Assembly: GCA_034387635.1 (NCBI GenBank)
Contig: JAOANU010000010.1
Location: 806,001-870,000, forward strand
DNA: 64,000 nt
Source: Rhodosporidiobolus odoratus
Lineage: Eukaryota; Basidiomycota; Microbotryomycetes; Sporidiobolales; Sporidiobolaceae
Reading direction: 5' to 3'
Part shown: positions 13,094-23,519 of the stretch, one piece after another
Numbering within the stretch: the first letter of the stretch is position 1
Layout of the letters: the number at the start of each line of letters is the position of its first letter
Program-made: the position numbers and the translations under genes
Notes under the pieces: generated by a model
Told to the model about the DNA's origin: nothing
The model's input: the letters and a program-made list of their open reading frames with translations, nothing else
Database searches by the model: none

Positions 13094-16000
13094 TCAGACC
13101 GACACCATCCTGACTCCTTCTTCCGACTTCTCGACCTTCTCCTCAAACTCCTCCAGGAACATGAGAGCAGCCTCCGCCCTCGCGACAACGCCTTCGACCT
13201 CCTTGCGCTCTTCCGCACTTCGTTCGAGCGCGACCCTGAACCGTTCCCTGAGGTCGAAACCGGCAAGGCGAAGAACCTTGCGCGTCTCGCGCGAGATACG
13301 ATCCGAATGGGCAGTAGCGAAGGTGACTGGTGGTGTGGACGGCGTAGACGACGAGTTCAAGAGATGAGAGTCGAGCGGAGGAGAGAGCGCCAGAGCGAGC
13401 TTGCGACCAATATTGCGAGGAATAGCGCGAGGGAGGTCGACGATGACATAGACGACGAGACCGACAGCTGCGGAGGATGTGGGGCAACGAGTCAGCCTAC
13501 CGTAAGGCAGGAGGAAGAGAAGAGAGTAACGCACAGAGAACACCGATGACCGGTCCAGCCCACTTCCTCGCTTGATTGCTGCCGAGCACCTGAACTACCC
13601 TGTTCAGACCCTCCATCGTTCCCTTAATTCCGATCACCCTGCTTCCGACCATGCCCAGACTTCCTAGTCCAAGACCGACAATCGTTCCTGTCTCGACCAC
13701 ATCCTCCTCGACACTCTTACCCTTCCCGCCAATCCTGCCGCCGGTAAGCGACGCCGAATGTCCGGACATCCGCTCGAGGTCGAACAGGTCGAAGAAGGAG
13801 ACGTCGAAGTCGGTCGCAGACCAGTTGACGCCCGTTCCTGCGGCGCCAAGGCCCAAACCTGTCGACATGCCCCGAGCAGCAAGACGACCGACACCACGTC
13901 GACGCTTGGCGAACATGACTTCGGGGCGGAAACAGCGGGCGGCAGAACGCTGCTGAACCTGCTGGTCGGCGCCGTCCTCCCTGGTCGCATGCGCGTCGGC
14001 TTCTTCCGGAAGGTATTTGTTGCCGAGGTCGTTGACCACCTTCTGGACACCCTCGGCCGTCTCGATCCTCGCTTCGTCCTCCGCAGCCCTGACCTCCGCT
14101 TCCAAACCCCTGACCAGCGTCTTCCTGACATCGTTTGCCCATTCCCAGATGCCCCATACACCCGGGTAGGGAGGGAGTTCCCTCGGTCCGTCGAACGAGT
14201 CGGGAATGTCGAAGGAAGGTGTGTCGGCATCGGCGGTCGAAGGTTGAGGGGGGACCACCTCACCCCGCGAGACGAACGCAAGCGCCCTCTCCAACCTCGC
14301 CCAAGCTGCGCTCTTGACCAAGTCGACCACGCTCTCCTCGATCTTGTCGACGCCGTCTTCCACCTCGTCCCGCTGAGCGGCCAGGCGCTCGTTGATGGGG
14401 CGAATGCGCTCGAGGTCGAGGAGAGCAGCGCGGAGTTCTTCTGATGCGGCGACGACGTTCGTCTGAGCAAGGGTAGAGAGGTCGGCAAGGAGGTTGAGGA
14501 GATAGTGCTTAGCGGGTGCGAGCTTGGAACGGGTGCGCTTTAGGCAGACGAAGGAACGGAGGGACTGCTCGAGGTGATCGAAAGCGGAAGGCTCGAGTTG
14601 TCCGTCGACGACAACCTCGGCCGGCTTTCCCTCCTCGTCGACGTAATCTGCCGCGTCGACAAAGTGCACCAACTCCTTCCTGTTCTCCCAGGTGGTCGGC
14701 GCCAGAGCCTTGATCTGCTCGCCAACCAAGCGCATACAACGTGCCTTGTCCCTGATTCCGCTCCACTTGTTGACCACGATGAAGACGTGCGCCTTCTCTT
14801 GCGTCGTAGCCTGGAGGAACTCCTGGGCCGACAGCGTGAAGTGGTTCTCCGCTGACACGACGAATACGATGACGTCGATCTCGGGCTGACGAGCGAAGAG
14901 AGCGGTTGTTGAAGTGTTGTCGCGGTTCAGGCCGGGAGCGTCGATGAGGGAGATGTCGACGAGGTCGTTCTTCAGCAACGAAGGGTTGTGTTCCTGCTCT
15001 TCCTCGCTGACCGGCGCCCGGTTGTCCTTGACGTAGGCCTTAATGATGTAGTAGACGTCGCCGGTATCCTGTACGTCGTAAATCTCCTCGAGGGAGAAGA
15101 GATCGTAGGTCTCGGGCATGGTGCGGTCGTAGACCTGGACGTCACGGATCGCGTGCAGCTCCTCCTTCCCGTCGTTGACGTCAGCATCGACAACCTCGGT
15201 GAAGACGGTCGTGCAAGGCTGCTGATCCCACGGCATAACCTCGCGGCGGAGAAGGGCGTTGACGAAGGTGGATTTGCCGGCGTTGAGGTCGCCAGTGACG
15301 AGGATACGGGAAGAATGGTCGAGGACACGAGTGCGGAGAGAGGAAATGTGCTGAAGAGACGCAGTGAGGCGACGGGAAAGAAGCTGGGAGAGGGTCTGGA
15401 GGGTGAGGGAAGGAAGGAGGGCAGGGAGGGAGGCGGTAGTCGCCGAGCCGTGCCCCTGCCTCAAGTCAAGAGAGAGAATTGATAGAGGATGGGCAGGGGT
15501 AGCGGGTGCAGTGTCCTTGGCTGATAAAGAAATGGGTGCCTCCTCGATGGTCGTGGAGGCGCGCTGGGGCGACGGACGCGACGAGCCCAACTCGCCGCCC
15601 TCGGCAGCTTCCTCATCTATCATAGTGGCACTGCGACGCAGCGGGGTGTGGCGCAGGGCCTTCGAGCGCGTAGGGGTGTGAGGAGGGGAGCTGGCCGAGC
15701 GGTGCATCGACGAGGCATCGTTCGAGACGCCGAGGGAGTGAGGGTAGTGCACCGTCCCTGCAGCACAAGGAGCGTGAGTATGTTGTAGATATATCGAGGT
15801 AAACCTAGCTGTCCTCAATCTCGAGGATCCGGCAAGGAAAGGCAGCTAGCGGTTTTCCCCGACATCACGTAAAGAGAGGAACGCACATTTGTTCTGATTG
15901 AACGCCGCCAAACCTTTGACCAGGCCTGTCGTCTCATCCAAGGCTGTGACGAGCCTATGAAAAGAGCAAGACCGAGGCCCCTGTTCAGCTGACGCCCCGA

Positions 16001-16274
16001 GCTCCTCGGAGAGGGGGAGAAGGTATGGAGAGCAGGAAGAGGCAACGCACTGCTCGCGCTTGTCGCCAAACGCCTTTTGTTCCGCCTCGTGCTTGTTTGC
16101 GAGTTCTACGTCGCCTTTGAAGAGAGCGACGAGTCTGTCTGCGCTGACCGGACTAGCGACTCTGCTTCTGGACGAAGGCGAGTTGACGGGAGTAGGTCGA
16201 TTGCTGGTGGGTGATGGGTCGAAAGGGAAGTCATTGCGCTGCTCAGTAGCTCGGCGGAGGGGTGACGAGTGCAT
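13094..16274 (-). CDS. FZO1: Mitofusin / transmembrane GTPase Fzo1
   Basis: Fzo1 is the dynamin-like GTPase that fuses mitochondrial outer membranes. Exons 16274-16051, 15954-15887, 15757-13535 and 13467-13094 give 962 residues, a little longer than yeast Fzo1 (855). The P-loop GDLNAGKST is near residues 253-261, the G3 motif DAPG near 370-373 and G4 NKWSG near 427-431, each in correct order and spacing. A heptad-rich segment follows. Near the C terminus two hydrophobic segments (around VVETGTIVGLGLGSLGMVG and AGPVIGVLSVGLVVYVIVD) form the hairpin membrane anchor, the second interrupted by the last intron. The final 120 residues are a coiled coil (EERKEVEGVVARAEAALMFL). The N-terminal 240 residues are a Ser/Pro-rich extension. 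The start at 16274 is the first ATG of a frame that splices in phase into the conserved core. Confidence 0.95.
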
Positions 16275-17027
16275 GATTTGATCAATGTTGATGAGAATCG
16301 GAAGATGAGAGAAGTCAAGTGGCCACTGGCCAATGGGAAGGAATTCGAGTTCAGCAGTCGAGCCGTGTCAAGTACGCCGTGAGTTGATCGAGTATGCGCT
16401 TGAACCAATCTGTTGACAGTGAATCAGGTTGAAGCCTGACGAGGAACATTTCCGATGAGGCTGTTTCGACTTGATCAACCTCTCCTCTCTCGCTTGACTA
16501 CGATAAACACCTGTATATAGTCACAACAAGCTGTCTCAGACACCACCCGCCCTCGCTCGACCGTCGATCGCCTGATCCACTCCTACCGTCCTTTCTCTTC
16601 GCCTCCTTCAAGGAAGAGCTCCTCCTTTCTGGCGGAGTCTCCCATCTCTGCGCATGGTAACTCGGCCGTACATCGCGAGGAAGTACTGTAGAAGCGCGCT
16701 CTTCGAGCCAGTCGGGATGGGATCAGTTGACAGCGAAAGAGTCAGGCGGGCCGCTTTCTTGGTTCGTTTACTCCCTTTCCTCCTCGCCGCCGCCCGCCTG
16801 AAGCCACCGCCTCTTGTAGGTCCGATGTCTACCGCCTTTCACTCTTGGCGCGGGCCCTATGGAGGCTCGTTGAGTACGGCCGCCTCGTGGGCCTAAATGG
16901 TGATCAAGCCAGGCAAGCAGAAGCAGAGGCGCCCCAACCCCAACTGAATCGCTACGGCATAAAGTGCTCATTCTCGGAGTCATCAGCTCGGACTTGGTCG
17001 ACCTCTAAGCTGCACGAGTCTGCCGCT

Positions 17028-17097
17028 GCAGCATGAAAAGGCCATACCTTCCCTTGAAGACGGCAACATGAAGAGGCCATACCTTCCCTTGAAGACG
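17028..17097 (+). repeat. 35-bp tandem duplication at the edge of the promoter copy
   Basis: Units 17028-17062 and 17063-17097 differ at two positions. Both contain GCCATACCTTCCCTTGAAGA, the end of RACK1 exon 2 with its splice donor read on the plus strand. The second unit overlaps the left end of the 646-bp copy. It looks like a replication-slip or repair scar formed when the copy inserted. Confidence 0.8.
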
Positions 17098-17720
17098 AGG
17101 CTCTCGGACGACACTGTTTCGACGAGCAAGGGTCAATCCTGAGGCGTGGCAAGCGGCTGAGAGGGACCAGCCTACTTTTTAGGGGTTGTGAGGGAAGGGG
17201 AAGCGAGCAAGAGTAGGCGAGATTCAACTTTGCCCGGGTGAGCTGGGGACTTGTCGTTCTCAACCTCTCCTCAGCTCCGCTCACTCCACCGCCTCGCACC
17301 CTCAACGAACCCGTAAGATGGCGCCCAAAGTAGACCCGACCGAAATCAAGGTTCGTTTTGGTCCAAGTTTCACGCCAAACCGACTTGTCGTCGTCGAGAT
17401 ATCGGTCTTTCAAGTTTCCCACTTCCAGCGCGAAATGCCGATCCTCCTCGGCGCGCCTCGCTACACAGATCATCTACCTGAGGGCTACGGGTGGTGAAGT
17501 CGGCGTACGTTCAAGTTTCACCTACTCAGGAGGTGTCGTCGACGAGATATCGCGGTTTCGTTGCTAATGTCGCTCGTTTCCCTTCCTCCCCGCCGCTGTC
17601 TGTGTCACCGCCTTTGCTTGCGTCTTCACCGCTCCTCCCATCCACCTTTGCCCTCATGCGACCCTCCCTCTCAACAGGCCTCGTCCGCTCTTGCCCCCAA
17701 GATCGGTCCCCTTGGTCTCG
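17075..17720. pseudogene. Duplicated RACK1/RPL12 divergent promoter with truncated first exons
   Basis: This 646-bp block matches 25313-25958 with three differences that I can find. It carries the RACK1 5' end on the minus strand (the lone A at 17176, exon 2 at 17113-17083, eight bases of intron 2) and the RPL12 5' end on the plus strand (ATG at 17318, exons 1-3 ending at 17719, one base of intron 3). Neither gene continues: no RACK1 microexon or WD repeats to the left, and no RPL12 exons 4-5 to the right. It can therefore encode neither protein but may still fire transcription in both directions. Both breakpoints lie just inside introns. The near identity says the copy is recent or is kept alike by gene conversion. 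Confidence 0.92.
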
Positions 17721-19035
17721 AGACGCTGCCTCTCATTCACAGACAATCGTACTGACCTTAGTCAGGCCCTTCACTTGCTCCTGTTGGTCCCTGTCTGGGG
17801 TACTCGCTGGCTATTAAGTTTGGCCGTTCTTTGCCACTTGACTGGCAGAAAACCGCCACAGCTTGCCGAGGTCGACCGGGACAGCTCAGGCGGCTGACAC
17901 CTCTGACGAACTAAAGAGACGTCAAGTTGTGTGTATGCGAGTTGTGTCCCTGGCCCACGCTAATATCTAGGAGGCGCTGGACTTCGAAGGGTTTGTAATC
18001 TTACATACAACCGATTTCACAATTTGCTTCGAATTGGACTTTGCCGTCGAAGAGCTGGCGATGAGTCGGCACTGTACTTTGGCCGTTGCATCGACCGATT
18101 GCAAGCAGTCGAGAAAAACTTCAAGTCTCCCTGCAGTCGAGCTGCAACGAGCCTAAATCTCGCACAGCCGCTGCAACGGAGAAGCGAAGCGGTGTTGCTA
18201 GGGAGACTTGGTCCCACCAGTCCTTCCCTCTCTTCGTTTCCTTCTTCTCTCTTGTGTACGACCTCGAGTTTGACTAGCTCGAGTTAGCAAGAGGTTGCCT
18301 GGCCCAGCTTCGCCACTCTAGTCAGGTGCGTTTCAAATTCCCCTTCCTCTCCCTCCTTCGGAATTCGAGTGGGGGTTTTGGATCCGAAGGCGCCCTCCTC
18401 AGTTAGGCCTCGCCTGCTGAGGTCGGCAAGGAGCCTCCAATCCCGGGCTACTACTTCCCCGCTTCCTGCAGCACTTCGAGCGCTCTGGCCGAAACTAAGA
18501 AACTGACATCGCTTCTTTCGTTGACATCTCAGTTTCTTTGAGCCTTCGGCTCTCTCGGCAGGAAGACGGACACAAGTAGAGCAAGGGTTACAGGTACGTC
18601 GCTTGGGAGCCCTAGTACAGCGACTACTTCCTGGACGCTGACCTTTGTGTACGACTTGTCCCCCAGGCGTCGCCTTACCCGGGCTTCGCCCACTTTCAAG
18701 CTCTAGCGAAGGTCACATCCTCCTCGCCTTTAAGGTGAACCTCCCCACTCGGCTATTCAGGTGAAGCAGAAGGAGCTGACGACGTCGCATTCAAGTCGTT
18801 CCGAGCCTTCGGCTTCAAGGAATCCCTTTTCGACAACCCGCCCACCTCCCTCGCTGACAGGGTAGTTGTAACACTTACAAAACAACAATAACAATATATA
18901 ACGGACGTTGTCTTCATAGCTCTTCTAGTTTCGAACGAACAAGTGTAGCTTAGCGATCAGCGCACTTTACTGAAATGTACAGCCGGGCGGGATCAACCCC
19001 CGGGTCGCCAGAAGCTGGCCCAGGGAGAAGGCCGA

Positions 19036-19425
19036 AGGAATAGGAATAGGGCAATTAGGAAGCAAGTAGGAAGCGGCTCTTCCAGTCTGCACAGCAGTCT
19101 AGCGGCTTCGGGAGGGTCGGCTGACGCCTAGTGAGCTCACAGTATACCACAGCGCATGCTCTCAGTCGTTCCTGTCTGGACTTCGGAGTCCTCGTTGCGA
19201 TTGACCGCGTTCGCCCAATTGGTTCGCTCTCTTCCCTCTCTCTCTGCCCGTGCACCTCGTGCAGCGCGCCCTTGGCCGCTAGCTGTAGTCTGGAGCAATG
19301 AAACCCCACTCAGCATTACATCGGAGCCATACGAGCCGTGAGAAGCGGCTTTACACGGCTTGAGCAGAATTCCTATTTGCTTCCTATTTGCTGAATTTTG
19401 GGACATTCCTGTTTCTATTTGAAGC
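19036..19425. repeat. Imperfect inverted repeat, possible MITE remnant
   Basis: The left arm near 19036-19075 (around GCAATTAGGAAGCAAGTAGG) is roughly the reverse complement of the right arm near 19365-19425 (around TATTTGCTTCCTATTTGCTG). About 300 bp lie between. The arms match at roughly 80% over 25-30 bases. No target-site duplication is clear and there is no coding capacity. Confidence 0.35.
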
Positions 19426-20640
19426 AGATTGTGAGATCGGTTGTAGTTTTCTCGTCTTTCGCCGGTAGCGTCGGCTTCCTGCTCGCTGATCGACCCTTAC
19501 GCCAGCCTGGTACAGGTTCGGTCATTCTGCAACGAAGTCTCGACAGAGGCTCGGTCCCTAACACATTCTACCAGTCAACGACATTCGAACACACCGCCAA
19601 AACACTTGCCTCGAACTGACCCAAGGCCTTTCCATCAGATATGAGCATGGGTCTGTACCGGCATTGAGCCGTCAATCTTCGGGAGGCTTTCCAGATCTGA
19701 GGCTTGGTACGTGACAGGATTAGTGCCGGGTGCAAGTTCGGCACCAAACTTACCTTTGTGGGATCGTCACCCTCAGTATGGGAAGACCCGTGATCTTACA
19801 AAGCTGCGCAGTTCACGTGGACAAGTTGCAGGACTGCAGCGCCTGCCCCAGAGCCGGCTCTCTGGCACCCAGGAGCAGCGGACAGCCGCTAGAGCGGATT
19901 GAGAAGGTCAAGAATGCTTAACAATGTCCTCGAGTGATTGCCACCCTTATATGCCTTGTGCAGGTTGTGCAGCCTTGTGGAGCCAGGATGATCAAAAGAG
20001 GATGGGAGTAACAGGTATACTCCGGGCCATACCGGTGAAATGCACTGGTTTACTGGACTTTAGACTGTAGTGGCCAGGGCTGTTTGGCGCTGCAAAGCGC
20101 TGTTGTGCTTTTTGTACTGCTGCTTATTGCTCACTAAGCTGAAAGCCGTCGGACACAGCGAAAGGATGGGCAGAGCATCAGCTCGGGGGAGGTTGATTTA
20201 GACTCAAACCGAAATCAAGGCAGCCTCCCCTGAACTGCTTCTTCTGGTCGCTGTTGGCCAGCCTGCCGCACATCTTTGCAGAAAGCAGTCAGTACAAGGT
20301 ACCGCAAGTGTGCTCATATGTGCAGAAAACACGCTGCAGCAGGTTCTTCAGACATGTTTCTCGTTTCTGGCCCTGTTTTGCACCCGCTAGTTCCCAAAGC
20401 ACAGATTCTGTCTGAGGGGCTCACTGTGAATTGACTAGAGAGAGTTGGTGGCCTTCAATGTAGAGACAAGAGTCCACTGCCATTATTGGTAGCTGCTTTG
20501 CCCGGAGTCATTCCCAAGGTAATATGATGTTGATAGAAGCAGTTCCGTGTGCACATTGCTGTAAGGCTAGGGCCTCACCAAAAGGGAAATAAGGATAAGA
20601 TGAGACAAGAGGGAGGTGGAAGGTAGAGCGCGGTTCCTCC

Positions 20641-20730
20641 TGGTTCTTCTCCTCACGCTCACGCTCACGGGTAACGAACCAGGTATGTACCCTTCTGTAG
20701 CTCTCTCCTCACGCTCACGCTCACGGTGAA
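20641..20730 (+). repeat. Dispersed paired-motif element, copy 1
   Basis: Contains the motif TCCTCACGCTCACGCTYACG twice (starting 20650 and 20706). The first motif copy is followed by GGGTAACGAACCAGGT and a CTGTAGCTCTC tract. The same order (motif, CCAGGT, CTGTAGCTC, motif) recurs at 21280-21380 and, reversed, at 57285-57372. Confidence 0.75.
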
Positions 20731-21279
20731 TGAAATAGCAATATACTGTGTTCCCTTGTCTCTCCAGTACAGCGTCGAGACGAAGTGTTGGTCGACTTAT
20801 CTACGCGACCTTCCAATTGCAACACCATCTATATCTCCTCCCCCTTGTTCACTGTACTCCTTTGACAGTGCAGCATCTCAAGGGCAAACTCCGAGCAATC
20901 TTTAGCTTCGGGTTCGCCCAAAGTCGGCTTACCCACACTCTTTGTAATCTTTTATCACAGTCTTGAGCCAGCTCGCATCCTGTCGCATGAATGCAGAACA
21001 AGACTTACAACAGCATAATGTAAGGGATCTCTCCCTTGTGACTCTCTGGTGATGAAGTTGTGAACTACTCCCGAGGTATGGCACCGGGAGTTATTGAAGT
21101 TCTACAAGGAGGGGGTAGCTGTGAGGAACTGAGGGACATTGAATTCTGAATGATGCAAGAACGGGACTTTGAGCGGCAATCTGGTGTAAGCCCCGGGCTT
21201 ACCACGGACAGACGGTCGGGGATAGGAGGAAAGATGAGACATGTTGAGTGAGGGTTGTGTCGAAGGAATGGCAGAACTT

Positions 21280-21380
21280 GGGTTTTTCTCCTCACGCTCA
21301 CGCTAACGGAGACAATCCCAGGTGTGCTGTAGCTCTTACTTAGAACTCCTCACGCTCACATTAACGGAGAAAAACCCAGC
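21280..21380 (+). repeat. Dispersed paired-motif element, copy 2
   Basis: Motif copies begin at 21289 and 21347. This copy is also bounded by an inverted repeat, GGGTTTTTCTCC on the left and GGAGAAAAACCC on the right, so the whole unit could fold as a hairpin. It has the same orientation as copy 1, about 640 bp away. Confidence 0.75.
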
Positions 21381-23519
21381 GCAACACGCCTGATTCCTCG
21401 TCTTCAGGCCGTCGAGCGAGTGTTGCCTCAACAGCCTTCCGCCTGGCTTGGCTTTCTTCTTTACGTCCTTGCTGCACTGGATTGCCTGCCAGATATGCAG
21501 CCATCTCTCTTTAGTTTGTTGAACGCTCTCGCCGAGGTGCTTCGTGCTAGGTGGACTACCTCGCACGACTCCCATCTCCGCTGCTGAGTCTTATTTCATT
21601 GCCTCTCCCTCTGTCTTATTCTCTCATCTACCATACCCTTGCTTACTTTCATCCTGCGGCCTGCAGACGGACACTCGACCTGATGAGACAATGTTGAGTG
21701 TGCTAGGATTACCATCCTATCTAGACGCCCCCATCGGTTAAGTCCTGTTCCTCGTCACCTCGTCACCTTCCTTTCTGTAATTCCTTTCAATTGCATCTTG
21801 TACTAGTTGCTGTCTTTGTTCTTCCACAGCCTCACCACCTTCATCAACTCATTGACAGGCCGGGTGTTGAGGTAGAATTATGACTGAACTTGTACTCGAC
21901 TTGTGTAGATGTTGTCTTCTCTTCTTTTCTCTTTAGCTATCGCAACTAGGGTTTATTCACTGTTACTCTATGTTCGACAGCGCTCTACTAGGCTAGTCCT
22001 ACTTGAGTTCCCTTCTCCTGCTGAGTCTCTGGCCTCCCGTCTGGTCGAAGTCGGTGGTCTCAGCAGAGTGACTGGTCAAGCTCGAGGGTGGAATGGGACG
22101 GTTCTGTAGATGACTTTCTCCTTACTGCGCCATCCCCCTATCTCTCCTTCTATTGGGATCAAGCTCTAATCACTGTTATTCTCTCATATCGGGGAGATTA
22201 GCTAGAGCCACGTTCCTTTCCCGACTTTCGGCTCGACAATCCGCCTCGTCTCCCGACTTGAAGTGGATACGTCTTGCATTTTGTCTGCCAGCACATGTTG
22301 GCCCATTGATCCCTCTGCTACAAATGAGCTGGGCAACAGCATGTCACCTTTTACAAAGGATGTCGAGTGCGGGGCATTTGCTCCATCCTGACAGCCAGAT
22401 GTCCTCTGTCGCCAACAAGAAAGACCGCAGGTGCTACTTGCTTGCGGTCCACATGCCGCAGCCCTGCACTGCCAAGCGTTGCGGGGCGGAAAGACACAAT
22501 GTAGGAACGGACAACCCTGTCGGAGAGAATTTGTTGCAGCTCTTATGCAGCCATTCCCCATACGCTTCCTACATCTGTCCACCCTGTGCTTGATGTCTCA
22601 AGGTACTTCTTCCCCTTCCTCTGCCGCAGGCAACAGCACTTCTTCATTTGCACCATCTCCATTCCCTAACAACCTTCTCAATCCGCCAGTCCGCCAGGTA
22701 GCCTCTCTTGTGTCAAGCTGCCGTACTACTTGAGACAGCTGTATGACACCAGCAATGTCACTAGGATCTCCTTCACTCCAAGAGTGCACAGAGCTTGCGC
22801 ATCAAGCCGAGATTTACTGGCCCACGTGAATAGGGCTCTTCCAGCTTGCGATTGGTCCTGGCTACCTTTGGCCAATAGCAAGTCAACATCAGATAGACGG
22901 AAATATATACCTCCCACCACCACCGAGTGACGAGCCAAAGAGAGAGGCCAGAGATCGGGGTAGATGAGAAAATGGAAAAGGTGAGAGGTAGGTATGTGCG
23001 GCAGAACATGCTGGCAGATTTACCTGTAGGCCAAGCTGGTAAGAGTAACCACAGAAGATTCATGGGTGGGTTAGCCTGCAGTAAAATTCTTTTGCGCTGC
23101 AGTCCTCACAGCGAAAATCAGGCTCCGAGGGAGGTCCCCTCGATTCTGATGGACTCATTACTGCATAGAGTCAAAGTCAGTAGCGGGTGACATGCCTGAC
23201 CGGGATTTACCAGATGAGGCACCAGCCTCGCCGACACTGGCTCAAGCTGGGATTGTACAAGGATCGAGCGGGCGAGGGGGCCCAAAGCGGTCCTCCCCGC
23301 GTATATAGGATGAAGATGTAAATAGCCGGTGGTGGTGCGGAGCGAAGAGCTTCGCATCGTCTATCTGCCCGACGCGAGCGTTATCTCGACAAGCCCGACA
23401 GTGCGGTGTCTTGCTTCGACCAAAAAAAAAAAAAGGGTGCCCAAATCCCCTACAACAGTCGTCCTTTATCACCTCTCCTGCCTCCGATCCATCCTCTGTG
23501 CCGTCGTGCCTGCTCGCGC

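Larger units (their letters stand above)
16275..23519. other. 7.2-kb gene-free, repeat-bearing block
   Basis: No intact gene was found between FZO1 and RACK1. It contains the RACK1/RPL12 promoter copy (17075-17720), a 35-bp tandem duplication, an imperfect inverted repeat (19036-19425) and two copies of a paired-motif element (20641-20730 and 21280-21380), listed separately. Stretches 17721-19030, 19426-20640, 20731-21279 and 21381-23519 hold only short open frames without motifs. A Cys-rich minus-strand frame at 22202-22582 may be transposon debris but matches nothing I know. An A13 run is at about 23422-23434. Confidence 0.6.

Noticed and set aside
13664..14488. Long antisense and alternate-frame ORFs inside FZO1
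   Set aside because: They are shadows of a strongly GC3-biased real gene, with Arg/Ser-rich composition and no motifs.
17318..17720. Second RPL12 gene
   Set aside because: Only exons 1-3 are present; exons 4-5, which encode two thirds of the protein, are missing to the right.
18867..18981. 115-bp TGTAAC...TGTACA segment as a short LTR
   Set aside because: TG/CA ends exist, but there is no second copy, no target duplication and no primer site adjacent to it in the right orientation.
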